Assembly: GCF_000013665.1 (NCBI RefSeq)
Contig: NC_007912.1
Coordinates: forward strand, 1,598,501 to 1,662,500
Reading direction: 5' to 3'
DNA from: Saccharophagus degradans 2-40
GTDB taxonomy: Bacteria > Pseudomonadota > Gammaproteobacteria > Pseudomonadales > Cellvibrionaceae
DNA length: 64,000 bases
Shown piece by piece: positions 26,422-34,948 of this stretch (within the stretch, counting starts at the first letter, position 1; each line of letters starts with the position of its first letter). Below the pieces are notes generated by a model. It worked only from the letters and a program-made list of their open reading frames with translations, did not search any database and was not told where the DNA came from. Made by a program: the position numbers and the translations under genes.

Positions 26422-26940
26422 CTAGTTTATTGAATCGTCTTGAGTGCGAAGGGTGCCGCTAGGGCAACGCAATGTGTTTATAAGTAGCTCTACGGTGTAG
26501 AGTAAAATTAAGCATCCGGTAATTGGCAGAACTAGATAAACGTAACCCATTTTTATACCGAGCGCCGCGGACTGTTGCTTTAGTTCTAGGGTGATTAATG
26601 CGAGGTTAATGCCACCAATAATAAATACAGAAATAGCAAAAACGGCGCATAGAAGTAGCACTAAAAGCCGGATATTTTTTTGTGTTGCCGGCGCGAGCTT
26701 CGCGACAAAATAATCAATGCCTAGGTGCATGCTTTGGCGATAAGCGTGGGCGGCGCCCAGTAAACCAATCCAAATGAGTAAGAATCTAGCAATTTCTTCG
26801 GTATAAGAACTTGGCTCTGGCAAAACAAAACGTGTAAGCACTTGCCAGCATACGTCTACTACTAAAAACACCAGTAAGAAATTTAGAATGTTTCTTATTC
26901 CGTTATCTATTAAGTTTATTATTTTAATAAAGCTATTCAT
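26422..26940 (-). CDS. TRAP transporter small permease (DctQ-like)
   Basis: A 172-aa four-helix membrane protein. It contains the family pattern FLVVDVCWQVLTRFVLPEPSSYTEEIARFLLIWIGLLGAAHAYRQSMHLGIDYF, where the conserved EE/ARFLLIW and H-G-D residues identify DctQ. It lies between the binding protein (5-base gap) and the large permease (10-base gap), so all three should be made together. It stabilises and assists the large subunit in uptake. Confidence 0.93.
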   Translation of the reverse strand: MNSFIKIINLIDNGIRNILNFLLVFLVVDVCWQVLTRFVLPEPSSYTEEIARFLLIWIGLLGAAHAYRQSMHLGIDYFVAKLAPATQKNIRLLVLLLCAVFAISVFIIGGINLALITLELKQQSAALGIKMGYVYLVLPITGCLILLYTVELLINTLRCPSGTLRTQDDSIN

Positions 26941-26945
26941 GGTAA

Positions 26946-27929
26946 TTACTCGGTATCTCTAATTTTTTTAATAATTGGGCCTAGCTCAGTTTTGGTTTGT
27001 GCTTCTATAAGTGCTTGTACGCTTTGTTGAAAAAGCTCTTTTTGCGCGGGAATAACCGTTACCCCAGCTGCTTTTACTGCGGCTAACGCTTCTGCACTGG
27101 CTTGCTCCCAGAGCGTGCGCTGGTAAACGGTGGCTTCTTTCATGGCGAGTGACAGCCACTGTTGTTGTTGCGGGCTTAGGTTATCCCAAGTGTGAGTGCC
27201 AATAATTAGCACGTCTGGAATGGCGGTGTGTTCGTCTAAAATAAGGTATTTACATACTTCGTAATGTTTGGAAAGGTAAAAGCTGGGCAGGTTGTTTTCT
27301 GCACCATCTACTACGCCCTGTTGCAACGAGGTATATAGCTCGCTCCAGGATATAGGTGTAGCAGAGCCGCCCATCGCTTTTACCATGGCAATAGCGGAAG
27401 GGCTGCTAAGCACCCGAATTTTCATGCCGGGTAAATCGTCGGGGGTAATTATTTGTTTATTTGTAGAATAAAAGCTGCGGCTACCCGCATCGAAATAGCC
27501 AAGGCCTCTAATTCTAAACGGTACACCGGATTCTAATAATTGCTCGCCAATTTCCCCATTTAATACGTTCCAAAAATGGGTGCTGTCGTTAAAAAGGTAC
27601 GGTAGGCCAAACACTTTCATTTCTGGCACAAACGCTTCTATGGAGCTAGCAGACACTTTAGTCATGCTTAGGCTGCCAATTTGTAGCAACTCAATAACTT
27701 CCCGCTCGGAACCAAGTTGGCCGGATGGGTACAGCGCCAATCGCATTTTGCCGCCGGAATGTAAGCTCAACCTTTCATCCATATACTGCATGGCTTTATG
27801 GACTGGGTGGTGCGTGTCCAGCGTGTGAGCAACGCGAAGCGTCGTGGTGTCTTCATCTATCGCGCAGGCGGTAAACGCGAGGGTTGTGATAGCGGTTAGT
27901 AGTAGGCGCGTAGTTTTAAAAAACGGCAT
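26946..27929 (-). CDS. TRAP transporter substrate-binding protein (DctP-like)
   Basis: A 327-aa periplasmic binding protein with a signal peptide (MPFFKTTRLLLTAITTLAFTAC; the Cys may be a lipidation site but the lipobox is imperfect). The mature part has LRVAHTLDTHHPVHKAM, GSEREVIELLQIGSLSMTKVSAS, GMKIRVLSSPSAIAMVKAMGGSATPISWSELYTSLQQGVVDGAENN. The conserved Arg in KIRV is the one that normally pairs with the substrate carboxylate. It lies 23 bases after kdgK; together with the TRAP permeases it would import a uronic acid or related acid. The exact ligand is not determined. Confidence 0.93.
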   Translation of the reverse strand: MPFFKTTRLLLTAITTLAFTACAIDEDTTTLRVAHTLDTHHPVHKAMQYMDERLSLHSGGKMRLALYPSGQLGSEREVIELLQIGSLSMTKVSASSIEAFVPEMKVFGLPYLFNDSTHFWNVLNGEIGEQLLESGVPFRIRGLGYFDAGSRSFYSTNKQIITPDDLPGMKIRVLSSPSAIAMVKAMGGSATPISWSELYTSLQQGVVDGAENNLPSFYLSKHYEVCKYLILDEHTAIPDVLIIGTHTWDNLSPQQQQWLSLAMKEATVYQRTLWEQASAEALAAVKAAGVTVIPAQKELFQQSVQALIEAQTKTELGPIIKKIRDTE

Positions 27930-27952
27930 TGTGTTTACTCTTTTATAAGTTT

Positions 27953-28870
27953 TTAATTATTTTTAATATCAGATGCTCTAAAGGCATTTATTGGCACGAT
28001 TGCGCCGCGGTGCTGAATAACCAGTGCTGCGCATGCTTGGCCTTGCGCCACAGCTCTTTCGGCGCTGGCGCCATTTAAACGCGCGGCGAGGTAAGCGCCG
28101 TTAAATGAGTCTCCAGCGGCTGTTGTATCTACAGGTGTCACCTTAGCGGGTACAGGTAGCAGTACACTTTGATTGTTTGTGTGCAGTAGGCAGCCGTTTA
28201 CCCCATCTTTTATAACAACTTCTTTAGCGCCTGCGGTTAGGTAGCGCTCGAGGCATTCTGTTTTAGAGTGTTCACCGTGCAATAATTTTTCGTCGTCAAA
28301 GCTCGGTAAGGCCGTGTCTGTGCGCTTAAGCATTTCGTCGAAGGTGGCTAGCGCTTCGGTTTTATCTGGCCAGCTAGCAGGCCGATAGTTAATGTCGAAT
28401 ATAACTTGGCCGTTTTGCGCTCTGTATTCGTCTAAAAAATTAAATAGCGCTGTGCGGCTTTGTGGTGAATATAGCGATAGGGTAATGCCGCTTAAATAAA
28501 TAGCTGGGAACGCATTCAGATTGGTTAAAACTTCGGGCCAATCCTCTATAAGTGTGCGGGCAGGGGCATTTTTTCGCCAATAGTGAAAGCTGCGCTCGCC
28601 TTCGTCATCGGTTTGAATCATGTATAGGCCGGGTAAGGCGCCGGGCGTGCGTTTAACGAGACTTGTACCTACGTTTTCTTTATCCCACGCGCGAATCATG
28701 TTTTCGCTTAGGTGGTCGTCACCTAGGGCGGTTACAAAATCAACTTCGCCACCTAATCTAGCGAAGTAAATGGCGGTGTTTAACGTATCTCCTCCAAAAC
28801 CTAGCGAGTAATCCGTTTGGTTTGCGGGAGAAAGCTCCAGCATGCATTCTCCAATGGCGGCTAATCTCAA
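27953..28870 (-). CDS. kdgK: KdgK, 2-keto-3-deoxygluconate kinase
   Basis: Phosphorylates KDG to KDPG with ATP, the step where both uronate branches of this window meet. The 305-aa protein is a PfkB-type sugar kinase: N-terminal GECMLELSP and FGGDTLNTAIYFARLGGEVDFVTALG, then the C-terminal DTTAAGDSFNGAYLAARLNG, where the Asp is the catalytic base. It starts at ATG 28870, heads the minus-strand operon kdgK-dctP-dctQ-dctM-binding protein, and a 19-bp palindrome shared with uxuA and the polysaccharide locus lies 48 bases upstream. The aldolase that splits KDPG is not in the window. Confidence 0.92.
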   Translation of the reverse strand: MRLAAIGECMLELSPANQTDYSLGFGGDTLNTAIYFARLGGEVDFVTALGDDHLSENMIRAWDKENVGTSLVKRTPGALPGLYMIQTDDEGERSFHYWRKNAPARTLIEDWPEVLTNLNAFPAIYLSGITLSLYSPQSRTALFNFLDEYRAQNGQVIFDINYRPASWPDKTEALATFDEMLKRTDTALPSFDDEKLLHGEHSKTECLERYLTAGAKEVVIKDGVNGCLLHTNNQSVLLPVPAKVTPVDTTAAGDSFNGAYLAARLNGASAERAVAQGQACAALVIQHRGAIVPINAFRASDIKNN

Positions 28871-28917
28871 AATGTGCGCTCCGTAACGTCGTAAATAGAA
28901 TTGGTATGGATGTTAAT

Positions 28918-28936
28918 TGGTAATGCCGCCTTACCA
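28918..28936. promoter_or_regulatory. Candidate uronate-regulon operator A (upstream of kdgK)
   Basis: TGGTAATGCCGCCTTACCA is a 19-bp palindrome 48 bases upstream of kdgK and about 190 bases before the GntR gene. Three more sites of the same length and pattern occur in the window. A half-site TTGGTA also lies at 28901. Confidence 0.68.
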
Positions 28937-29129
28937 TACTGCTTGTCGTTAGGAAACGATTCCAACACTCGTTAGCTGCATATATACTGTTAAGTTGTTC
29001 TCGCCGTAGGGCGAATTGTTATACAATAAGTAAATTAAGAACGTTCAGTTATATGCCTACCTCTTTAAGTGGTAAGACAGTTGTATAGAGCAGAGCTTGA
29101 GAGCATAGGCAGCATCGAGGGTAGTTAGT

Positions 29130-29837
29130 GTGGAATTGCAGGCGGTTAAAACGGATCGGTTATATATAAAGGTTGCAGAGCAGCTTTCTAAGTTAGTTAA
29201 GGATGGCGCTATTAAGCCTGGGGAGCGATTCCCTGCCGAGCGAGACTTGGCGGAACGCTTGGGGGTTAGTAGGCCTACCATTCGCGAGGCGATGATTGCA
29301 TTAGAGCTTTCTGGTGTAATCGAAATTCGTACCGGTTCTGGTATCTATGTATCTAAAAAGAAAGCCAAAGTCGAAACCCAAATAGACAGTGGCGATAAGG
29401 GTGTTGGCCCTTTCGAGATTCTGGAAATTCGTTATATTTTGGAAGCCGAAGCCTGTGCACTGGCTGCAGCACGTATAACAGACGAGCAGATAGCGCAGTT
29501 AAAAGAAGCACTTAAAGAGATGGAAGAGGAAGAAAAGCAAGAGGATGCATCGGAAAAAGCCGACTGGAAATTCCACAGCATTATTGCCGAGGCCTCGCAA
29601 AACAGCGCCATTCATTCTATTGTGAACTGGTTGTGGAAGCTGCGTAACCAATCTGAGCTAAGCACTGCATTTTTAGAGCGTATTCGCAAAGAAGGTGTGC
29701 ACCCCTCTATTAACGACCATGTGCGTATTATCGAAGCTTTAGAAAAGCGCAACCCAGAAAAGGCGCGAATGGCTATGAAAATGCACATCGAAAATGCAAC
29801 AGCGGCTGCTGCAGCGTATTTTGGTAAAGAATCATAG
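29130..29837 (+). CDS. GntR/FCD-family regulator, likely of uronate catabolism (UxuR/ExuR-like)
   Basis: A 235-aa FadR-type regulator: an N-terminal winged helix (LYIKVAEQLSKLVKDGAIKPGERFPAERDLAERLGVSRPTIREAMIALELSGVIEIRTGSGIYVS) and a C-terminal FCD effector domain (EILEIRYILEAEACALAA, WKFHSIIAEASQNSAI, HVRIIEALEKRNPEKARMAMKMHI), whose His and Asp residues usually bind a metal and carboxylate ligand. GTG 29130 follows GAGGGTAGTTA. It is divergent from the kdgK-TRAP operon and next to uxuB-uxaC, so a repressor responding to a uronate intermediate is the natural reading. The 19-bp palindromes are its best candidate sites. The acidic, Glu-rich stretch at about residue 130 is a minor oddity. Confidence 0.85.
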   Translation: MELQAVKTDRLYIKVAEQLSKLVKDGAIKPGERFPAERDLAERLGVSRPTIREAMIALELSGVIEIRTGSGIYVSKKKAKVETQIDSGDKGVGPFEILEIRYILEAEACALAAARITDEQIAQLKEALKEMEEEEKQEDASEKADWKFHSIIAEASQNSAIHSIVNWLWKLRNQSELSTAFLERIRKEGVHPSINDHVRIIEALEKRNPEKARMAMKMHIENATAAAAAYFGKES

Positions 29838-29887
29838 AATTATAATAGATACGTTGTAAATAATAGTTACGTTGTAATCTGTGCGTA

Positions 29888-29920
29888 CACAAAAAAAGCG
29901 GCATTGCCGCTTTTTTTGTG
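29888..29920. terminator. Bidirectional terminator between the GntR gene and uxuB
   Basis: A perfect 15-bp inverted repeat: CACAAAAAAAGCGGC, loop ATT, then GCCGCTTTTTTTGTG. The GC core with A7 and T7 flanks works for both convergent transcripts. Confidence 0.92.
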
Positions 29921-29940
29921 GCTATTATATTTAGCTGCAT

Positions 29941-31413
29941 TTAGTTTAATTCAGCGAGTGTGGTCAACACCCCTTTTGCATGAAATTTAGCAAGATAATG
30001 TTCAATGCTATTAATAAACTCAGTATTCGCTATTAAGCCTTCTGGGAATATTTGACTTGCTGCAACTAGCTCTTGTACCTGTTTGGTGTCGTTAGCCTTG
30101 TGCTTAAGCGCAAGAGGGCAAAGTGTGTTTGCTAGCGGGTCGTTAACCGTATGTTGCTCGCCATGAGTATCTTGGCCCTCTAAAAACTGAAACCATGCGG
30201 CGATAATGGCTGGAATTACAGCGGGCTGTTTGCCACCTGATATTAAGTGATCCGCAACTGCAAGAATACGTTGTGGCAGTTTTTGCGAGCCGTCATTTGC
30301 TACTTGCGTTGTTTTGTAGGGTACTCGGCTATTGGCGAAGCGTGTGCGAATAATTGCTTTATACGCGTCTAAATCGAACCCCGAAGGTACATTTAGGGTA
30401 GGGGTTACGTCTTCATCCATTAGTTTTTTGGTTAACGCCAGTAAGCGAGGGTTGGCGATGGCTTGATGAATGAAGTCGAAGCCAGATAAAAAACCTAAAT
30501 AAGCCAGCGCTGAATGGCTGCCATTTAGTAAGCGTAATTTCATGTCTTCGTAGGGGGTTACATCGGCAACAAGTAGTGCGCCGGCGTCTTCCCACTGCGG
30601 TCTACCCGCCACAAAATTGTCTTCTATTACCCACTGCCTAAATGGTTCGCAAATAACGGCGGCATCGTCTGCTAGACCTATAAGATTTTTTACTTCGTCT
30701 AAGTCGGCGCTGGTGGTTGCGGGTACAATTCTATCCACCATAGTGCTGCAGAAGCTAATGTGTGTTGCTATCCAGCTGGCTAATTCGGCGTCTACCTTTT
30801 CTGCAAAACGCATTACAACGTTTTGCGTTATTTTGCCGTTGTGGGGCAAGTTATCGCAACTTAATACGGTAAAGCCATTAGCGTTGTTTTGCTTTCTTGC
30901 CGCGCAAGCTGCGACAATTAACCCAGGCATACTTTTTGGGGCGCTTAAGTTATTTAGATCGTGAGCGATATCTACATTGGATGTATCTAAGGTTCCATTT
31001 TTTTGGCAATAGCCTTTTTCAGTAATGGTTAGCGATACAATTTTAATGTCGGTGCTGGCAATTGTATTGATGACTTGTTGTGGGTCTTCGGGGCAAACCA
31101 AAACTTTTTCCACCGCGCCAATAATTCGCGGTGAAATTTCACCGTCTGATTTTTCTACGACGGTATATAAACTGTTTTGTTTTTCAAGTTGATCGCGTGC
31201 ATCGGGCCTGCGTAAGCTTACTGCAGTAATGCGCCAGTCGCCGCCGTGCATGTTTAATACATCGTCGGTAAACACGGCTTGGTGCGCTTTGTGAAAGGCA
31301 CCAATGCCAATATGGACTATGCCGCTGCGGTGTTCGCTTGGCGTGTACTGTGGCTTTTTTACAGGGTCAAGCACGTTCGAAAGAGATTCGTAGTTTAGGT
31401 GTAGGTTACTCAT
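29941..31413 (-). CDS. uxuB: UxuB, D-mannonate oxidoreductase (fructuronate reductase)
   Basis: Reduces fructuronate to mannonate with NADH. The 490-aa protein belongs to the mannitol-dehydrogenase/polyol long-chain family: N-terminal VHIGIGAFHKAHQAVFTDDVL, TEKGYCQKNG, CSTMVDRIVPATT, RQWVIEDNFVAGRPQWEDAGA and KLRLLNGSHSALAYLGFL. The last contains the KLRLLNxxHS catalytic region. The stop codon of uxaC and its start share one base (31413), so they are translationally coupled in the operon uxuA-uxaC-uxuB. A tagaturonate reductase (UxaB) is a less likely alternative, since UxuA is present. Confidence 0.92.
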   Translation of the reverse strand: MSNLHLNYESLSNVLDPVKKPQYTPSEHRSGIVHIGIGAFHKAHQAVFTDDVLNMHGGDWRITAVSLRRPDARDQLEKQNSLYTVVEKSDGEISPRIIGAVEKVLVCPEDPQQVINTIASTDIKIVSLTITEKGYCQKNGTLDTSNVDIAHDLNNLSAPKSMPGLIVAACAARKQNNANGFTVLSCDNLPHNGKITQNVVMRFAEKVDAELASWIATHISFCSTMVDRIVPATTSADLDEVKNLIGLADDAAVICEPFRQWVIEDNFVAGRPQWEDAGALLVADVTPYEDMKLRLLNGSHSALAYLGFLSGFDFIHQAIANPRLLALTKKLMDEDVTPTLNVPSGFDLDAYKAIIRTRFANSRVPYKTTQVANDGSQKLPQRILAVADHLISGGKQPAVIPAIIAAWFQFLEGQDTHGEQHTVNDPLANTLCPLALKHKANDTKQVQELVAASQIFPEGLIANTEFINSIEHYLAKFHAKGVLTTLAELN

Positions 31414-32828
31414 TATAGTTTGTACGCCTTTTTAACGAGGTTGTAGGTTAGGTCGACGGCTAGCTCATGGGCATCGTTTTCGCTTAAGCGGTGGTCGGCC
31501 ACAAGTTCTGCTAGAAAGCCGCAATCCATTCTGCGTGCAACATCATGACGTGCCGGTATAGATAAAAATGCACGTGTGTCGTCGTTAAAGCCAACGGTAT
31601 TGTAAAAACCGGCTGTCTCGGTAATTTGTTGGCGATAGCGGCGCATACCTTCGGGGCTGTCGTGGAACCACCAAGCAGGGCCAAGTTTTAGCGCGGGGTA
31701 ATGCCCTGCTAGCGGCGCCAGCTCGCGGCTATAACTTGTTTCATCTAGCGTGAATAAAATAATAGTTAAATCTGGATTGTTACCAAACTTGTCGAGCAAC
31801 GGCTTTAGGTTGTGTACATACTCGGTTGCAAGTGGCAAGTCTGCCCCTTTGTCTCTGCCAAACTGAGCGAATATTTGTTGGTTGTGGTTGCGGTAGCAGC
31901 CTGGGTGGATCTGTATAACTAAGCCGTCGTCTAGGCTCATTGCTGCCATTTCGGTAAGCATTTGGCCGCGGAACAGCTCGGCCTCTTGGGCGCTTATCTC
32001 GCCACTGCGCGCGAGCAAGTAAAGGTTTTCTTTTTCGCTTTGCGATAAGTCGGCAGTGAGCGCAGATGGATGACCGTGATCAGTAGATGTTGCCCCGTAG
32101 CGTTTAAAATATTCACGTCTGTTAGCGAGCGCTTTTAAGTAACCGTTAAAGGTGGATACATCTTCACCCGTTAACTCAGCAAGCTTATCAATATTTTGAC
32201 TAAAGCCTTCAAATTCGGGGTCGACGACTGGGTCGGGCCTAAAAGCTGTAATTACGCGGCCTGTCCAACCTGAATCTAAAATAGTTTGGTGGTGCGCTAG
32301 GTTGTCTAAAGGGGACTCTGTTGTAGCGAGAAGTTCTATATTAAAGCGTTCGAATAGGGCGCGTGGTTTGAATGCATCGGTTGCCAGCTGTTCGTTTATA
32401 GAGTCGTATATAGTGTTTGCTGTTTGATTGCATAGTTGGTGGGTTACACCAAATACTTCGTGTAACACGTAGTCCATCCACATTTGTGAAGGGGTACCGC
32501 GAAATAAATAGTAGTGATCGGCAAATATCTGCCAAATCTTTCTTGCGTCTGTTTCGCTTGGCGCGCCTTCTTTATTCTTTAAGCCTATAGACTCAAGCCG
32601 AATGCCTTGGCTGTAGAGCATTCTAAATACATAGTGGTCTGGCTTAATAAGCAGCTCTGCAGGATTGCTAAAATTTTGATTGGCGGCAAACCACTGTGGG
32701 TCTGTATGACCGTGAGGGCTAACAATCGGCAGGTTTTTAATATCGTTGTATAGCCTACGCGCTATGTCGCGAGCTGCTGGCGCGGCGGGGAACAAACGAT
32801 CTGGGTGTAAATTTAATGGGTTAGTCAC
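31413..32828 (-). CDS. uxaC: UxaC, glucuronate/galacturonate isomerase
   Basis: Isomerises D-glucuronate to D-fructuronate (and galacturonate to tagaturonate) in the cytoplasm. The 471-aa length equals the family's. Markers are the metal motif VSPHGHTDPQWFA near residue 38, DYVLHEVFGV, GLVIQIHPGCYRNHN, the FTLDETSYSRELAPLAGHYPALKLGPAWWFHDSPEGMRRYR region and GFNDDTRAFLSIPARHDVARR near the C-terminus. It overlaps uxuB by one base and follows uxuA by 144 bases that hold a nested hairpin. ATG 32828. Confidence 0.95.
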   Translation of the reverse strand: MTNPLNLHPDRLFPAAPAARDIARRLYNDIKNLPIVSPHGHTDPQWFAANQNFSNPAELLIKPDHYVFRMLYSQGIRLESIGLKNKEGAPSETDARKIWQIFADHYYLFRGTPSQMWMDYVLHEVFGVTHQLCNQTANTIYDSINEQLATDAFKPRALFERFNIELLATTESPLDNLAHHQTILDSGWTGRVITAFRPDPVVDPEFEGFSQNIDKLAELTGEDVSTFNGYLKALANRREYFKRYGATSTDHGHPSALTADLSQSEKENLYLLARSGEISAQEAELFRGQMLTEMAAMSLDDGLVIQIHPGCYRNHNQQIFAQFGRDKGADLPLATEYVHNLKPLLDKFGNNPDLTIILFTLDETSYSRELAPLAGHYPALKLGPAWWFHDSPEGMRRYRQQITETAGFYNTVGFNDDTRAFLSIPARHDVARRMDCGFLAELVADHRLSENDAHELAVDLTYNLVKKAYKL

Positions 32829-32860
32829 TTACTGCTCCCGCTAATTGGGTGGTAAAAATG

Positions 32861-32939
32861 GGGTTGCAGTGGAGGGTTAAATTGTAAGAGGAGGTGATGG
32901 CATGCTTGCCATCACCATTGCGTTACAGTACTGCAACCC
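32861..32939 (-). repeat. Nested inverted repeats between uxuA and uxaC
   Basis: An outer perfect 10-bp pair, GGGTTGCAGT (32861-32870) with ACTGCAACCC (32930-32939), encloses an inner perfect hairpin, GGTGATGGCA (32893-32902), loop TGCT, TGCCATCACC (32907-32916). It should fold in the mRNA and could set the relative levels of uxuA and the uxaC-uxuB part, or be a terminator-like attenuator; no T run is seen. Confidence 0.7.
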
Positions 32940-32972
32940 ATAGAACGAGGTTAAAAAATAATGTTAGAAAAA

Positions 32973-34166
32973 CTAAAGCGCATGCTGGCGTTGCAACACT
33001 TCTAGCGCATGGATAACGCCGCGTAACTCAGCCAGTCCTTTCATGCGCCCAGTGTACGAGTAACCGGGTTTTACGTCGGGTAGGTTAAGCTCGTCAGCCA
33101 TTAGGTGGCCGTGGTCCGGGCGCATAGGGATTGCGCAATTCGTTTCGCCCGCGGCATGGCGTCTGCGTTCTTCGCATAGCAAGGCGTTGACCAGGCCAAC
33201 CATATCGTTATCGCCATCTAGGTGATCAGCTTCGTAAAACGAACCATCTGGTTCGCGCTTAACGTTACGCAAATGTACAAAGTAAATTCGGTCGCCAAAT
33301 TCTTTTGCCATACCAACTAAATCGTTATCGCCTCTAGCTCCGTAGGAACCGGCACAAAGTGTTAACCCGTTAGATGGGCTAGGTACAGCATTTAATAGCT
33401 TGCGAGCATCGTCTGCTGTTGAAACAACACGAGGCAACCCAAATAGAGAAAAGGGTGGATCATCTGGGTGGATACACATTTTTACACCCACACTTTCTGC
33501 CGCAGGAATAATTTCGCGTAAAAACTCGAACATATGATTGCGAAAACCTTCGGTGCCTAAATCAATAAATTGTTGAATGGCCTCTCTGATTGTGTCGCGT
33601 GTATAAGAGCCTTCACCACCGGGTAAACCCGCAATAATGTTTTTTTCCAATAGGTCCTTTTCGGTCTCGTCCATTGCGTCAAACCGGGCTTTTGCACGGT
33701 TTAATACTTCTTCAGAGTAATCTGCCGCAGCATTCTCGCGTTGTAAAAGGTAAACGTCGTAGGCGGCAAAATCAGTCATTTCAAAACGCAGCGCTTGGCT
33801 CGCGTTAGGTAGGCGGTAAGAAAGATTGGTGCGGGTCCAATCCACAACCGGCATAAAGTTATAGCAAATAGTTTTAACGCCTGCTTTACCGGCGTTAATA
33901 ACGGACTGCTTATAATTTTCGATATATTCCTGAAAATTACCGGTACGAGTTTTTATATCGTTGTGCACAGGAATGCTTTCAATTACTGACCATTCTAAGC
34001 CAGCATCTTCAATGATTTTTTTCTGTGCTTCTATTTCTTCAAGTTGCCAAAGCGCGCCAGTAGGAACGTGATGCAACGAGCTAACAATGCCTGTGGCACC
34101 GGCTTGGGCTATTTTTTGAAGAGAAATTGAATCGTTTGGGCCAAACCAACGCCAAGTTTCTTGCAT
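32973..34166 (-). CDS. uxuA: UxuA, mannonate dehydratase
   Basis: Dehydrates D-mannonate to KDG. The frame is open from 34241, but I take ATG 34166, which gives MQETWRWFGPNDSISL, matching the E. coli UxuA start (ETWRWYGPND), with AGGA 11 bases upstream; the longer form would add 25 residues. The resulting 397 aa fits the family. Markers are GATGIVSSLHHVPTGALW, CYNFMPVVDWTRTNL, MCIHPDDPPFSLFGLPR, LCAGSYGARGDNDL and MRPDHGHLMADE, the last with metal-ligand His and Asp. It heads the operon uxuA-uxaC-uxuB; two 19-bp palindromes lie upstream. Confidence 0.93.
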   Translation of the reverse strand: MQETWRWFGPNDSISLQKIAQAGATGIVSSLHHVPTGALWQLEEIEAQKKIIEDAGLEWSVIESIPVHNDIKTRTGNFQEYIENYKQSVINAGKAGVKTICYNFMPVVDWTRTNLSYRLPNASQALRFEMTDFAAYDVYLLQRENAAADYSEEVLNRAKARFDAMDETEKDLLEKNIIAGLPGGEGSYTRDTIREAIQQFIDLGTEGFRNHMFEFLREIIPAAESVGVKMCIHPDDPPFSLFGLPRVVSTADDARKLLNAVPSPSNGLTLCAGSYGARGDNDLVGMAKEFGDRIYFVHLRNVKREPDGSFYEADHLDGDNDMVGLVNALLCEERRRHAAGETNCAIPMRPDHGHLMADELNLPDVKPGYSYTGRMKGLAELRGVIHALEVLQRQHAL

Positions 34167-34288
34167 GGCAAAATATTCCTGCTTTGAAGTTATAGGTATA
34201 GGTGTTTTTGGTCTTCCAGTTATCACTGGGTCCTTAATCACTCTTTGCGCGTGGTATGTAAAGCTCGCTATTTGGTGAATAGACTTAT

Positions 34289-34307
34289 TGGTAAGACCGC
34301 TATACCA
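34289..34307. promoter_or_regulatory. Candidate uronate-regulon operator D (upstream of uxuA)
   Basis: TGGTAAGACCGCTATACCA, 19 bp, lies 122 bases upstream of the chosen uxuA start. It is flanked by a second inverted repeat (TTGGTGAA at 34272, TTCACCAA at 34320). Confidence 0.68.
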
Positions 34308-34478
34308 ATTAAACTATAGTTCACCAATAAGTTCAAGTTTCATATTGTTTTTGCGGCAAAAATAGTCAGTTAGACCGTTTGGCGGGAGCTGTAGAGAGGT
34401 CATTCTACCTTTATTTGTTGCCTTCCTGACGCGGTTTTTGTCCGTCTTGCCGCATTTGGAGGGTGATATTATGATTAT

Positions 34479-34497
34479 TGGTAGGGTTGCCTTACCA
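34479..34497. promoter_or_regulatory. Candidate uronate-regulon operator C (upstream of uxuA)
   Basis: TGGTAGGGTTGCCTTACCA, 19 bp, with A/T matches extending the palindrome to ATTGGTA...TACCAAT (34477-34499). It lies 190 bases from operator D, a spacing suited to looping or to a second promoter. Confidence 0.65.
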
Positions 34498-34591
34498 ATT
34501 TATCTGGTGTATGTTACGCCCTATATTTGTTGGGTTACTGAAGTAGCTCCTTTGGCAAAGCCCAACGACGCGACCTAACAAGGGGGCACAA

Positions 34592-34741
34592 ATGCTCAAG
34601 TTACTGCTAACTACATTTCAGCGTATCGATGTTGTGCTTACTTCGTATAAGAGGCGCGCAGCCTTTTTGTTGTTCCTTCCACAGTTAAAGTCTAATTCAG
34701 GTAACTCGGCAGCTGTAATAGCTGCCGGCTCTATTACTTAG
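34592..34741 (+). CDS. Possible 49-aa small protein or leader peptide
   Basis: ATG 34592 is preceded by AACAAGGGGGCACAA, one of the strongest ribosome-binding sites in the window. It encodes MLKLLLTTFQRIDVVLTSYK, then a short basic/hydrophobic tract (RRAAFLLFLPQLK) and a polar end, stopping at TAG 34739-34741. Inside its 3' end is a perfect hairpin, CGGCAGCT (34707-34714) with AGCTGCCG (34720-34727). It lies about 207 bases before pntAA. It could be a leader peptide or a chance frame; I do not recognise it. Confidence 0.3.
   Translation: MLKLLLTTFQRIDVVLTSYKRRAAFLLFLPQLKSNSGNSAAVIAAGSIT
34707..34727 (+). promoter_or_regulatory. Hairpin near the end of the small open frame
   Basis: CGGCAGCT (34707-34714), loop GTAAT, AGCTGCCG (34720-34727). 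No T run follows, so it is not a classical terminator. Confidence 0.5.
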
Positions 34742-34948
34742 TAGCTCTGCCAGTGTTCTAGCGTTTGAATTGCTTCTACGCATAAGGGGATATTGGCCAG
34801 AAGTATTGGTAAATAAAAGAGTACCTTCTTCTTTGTTTGTTCACGTTAAAAGCGGGGCGAGCGATGTTGAACGCTAAGCGCACTCGGCCACAAGCTGGGT
34901 GTGTTTAGTATTCTAAAAAATAGTTGAGAGTAAATAAGAGATAAAAAT

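Larger units (their letters stand above)
34167..34948. other. Long gene-poor region between uxuA and pntAA
   Basis: Divergent uxuA and pntAA share this region. It holds two 19-bp palindromes (34289-34307, 34479-34497), an outer inverted repeat TTGGTGAA/TTCACCAA (34272-34279 and 34320-34327) around the first, and a 49-codon open frame (34592-34741) with a strong ribosome-binding site and an 8-bp hairpin. No larger gene is visible. Confidence 0.6.

Noticed and set aside
29055-29076. Operator next to the GntR gene start (TACC...GGTA)
   Set aside because: The arms are in the inverse orientation to the 19-bp sites and the centre does not match, so it is not the same motif.
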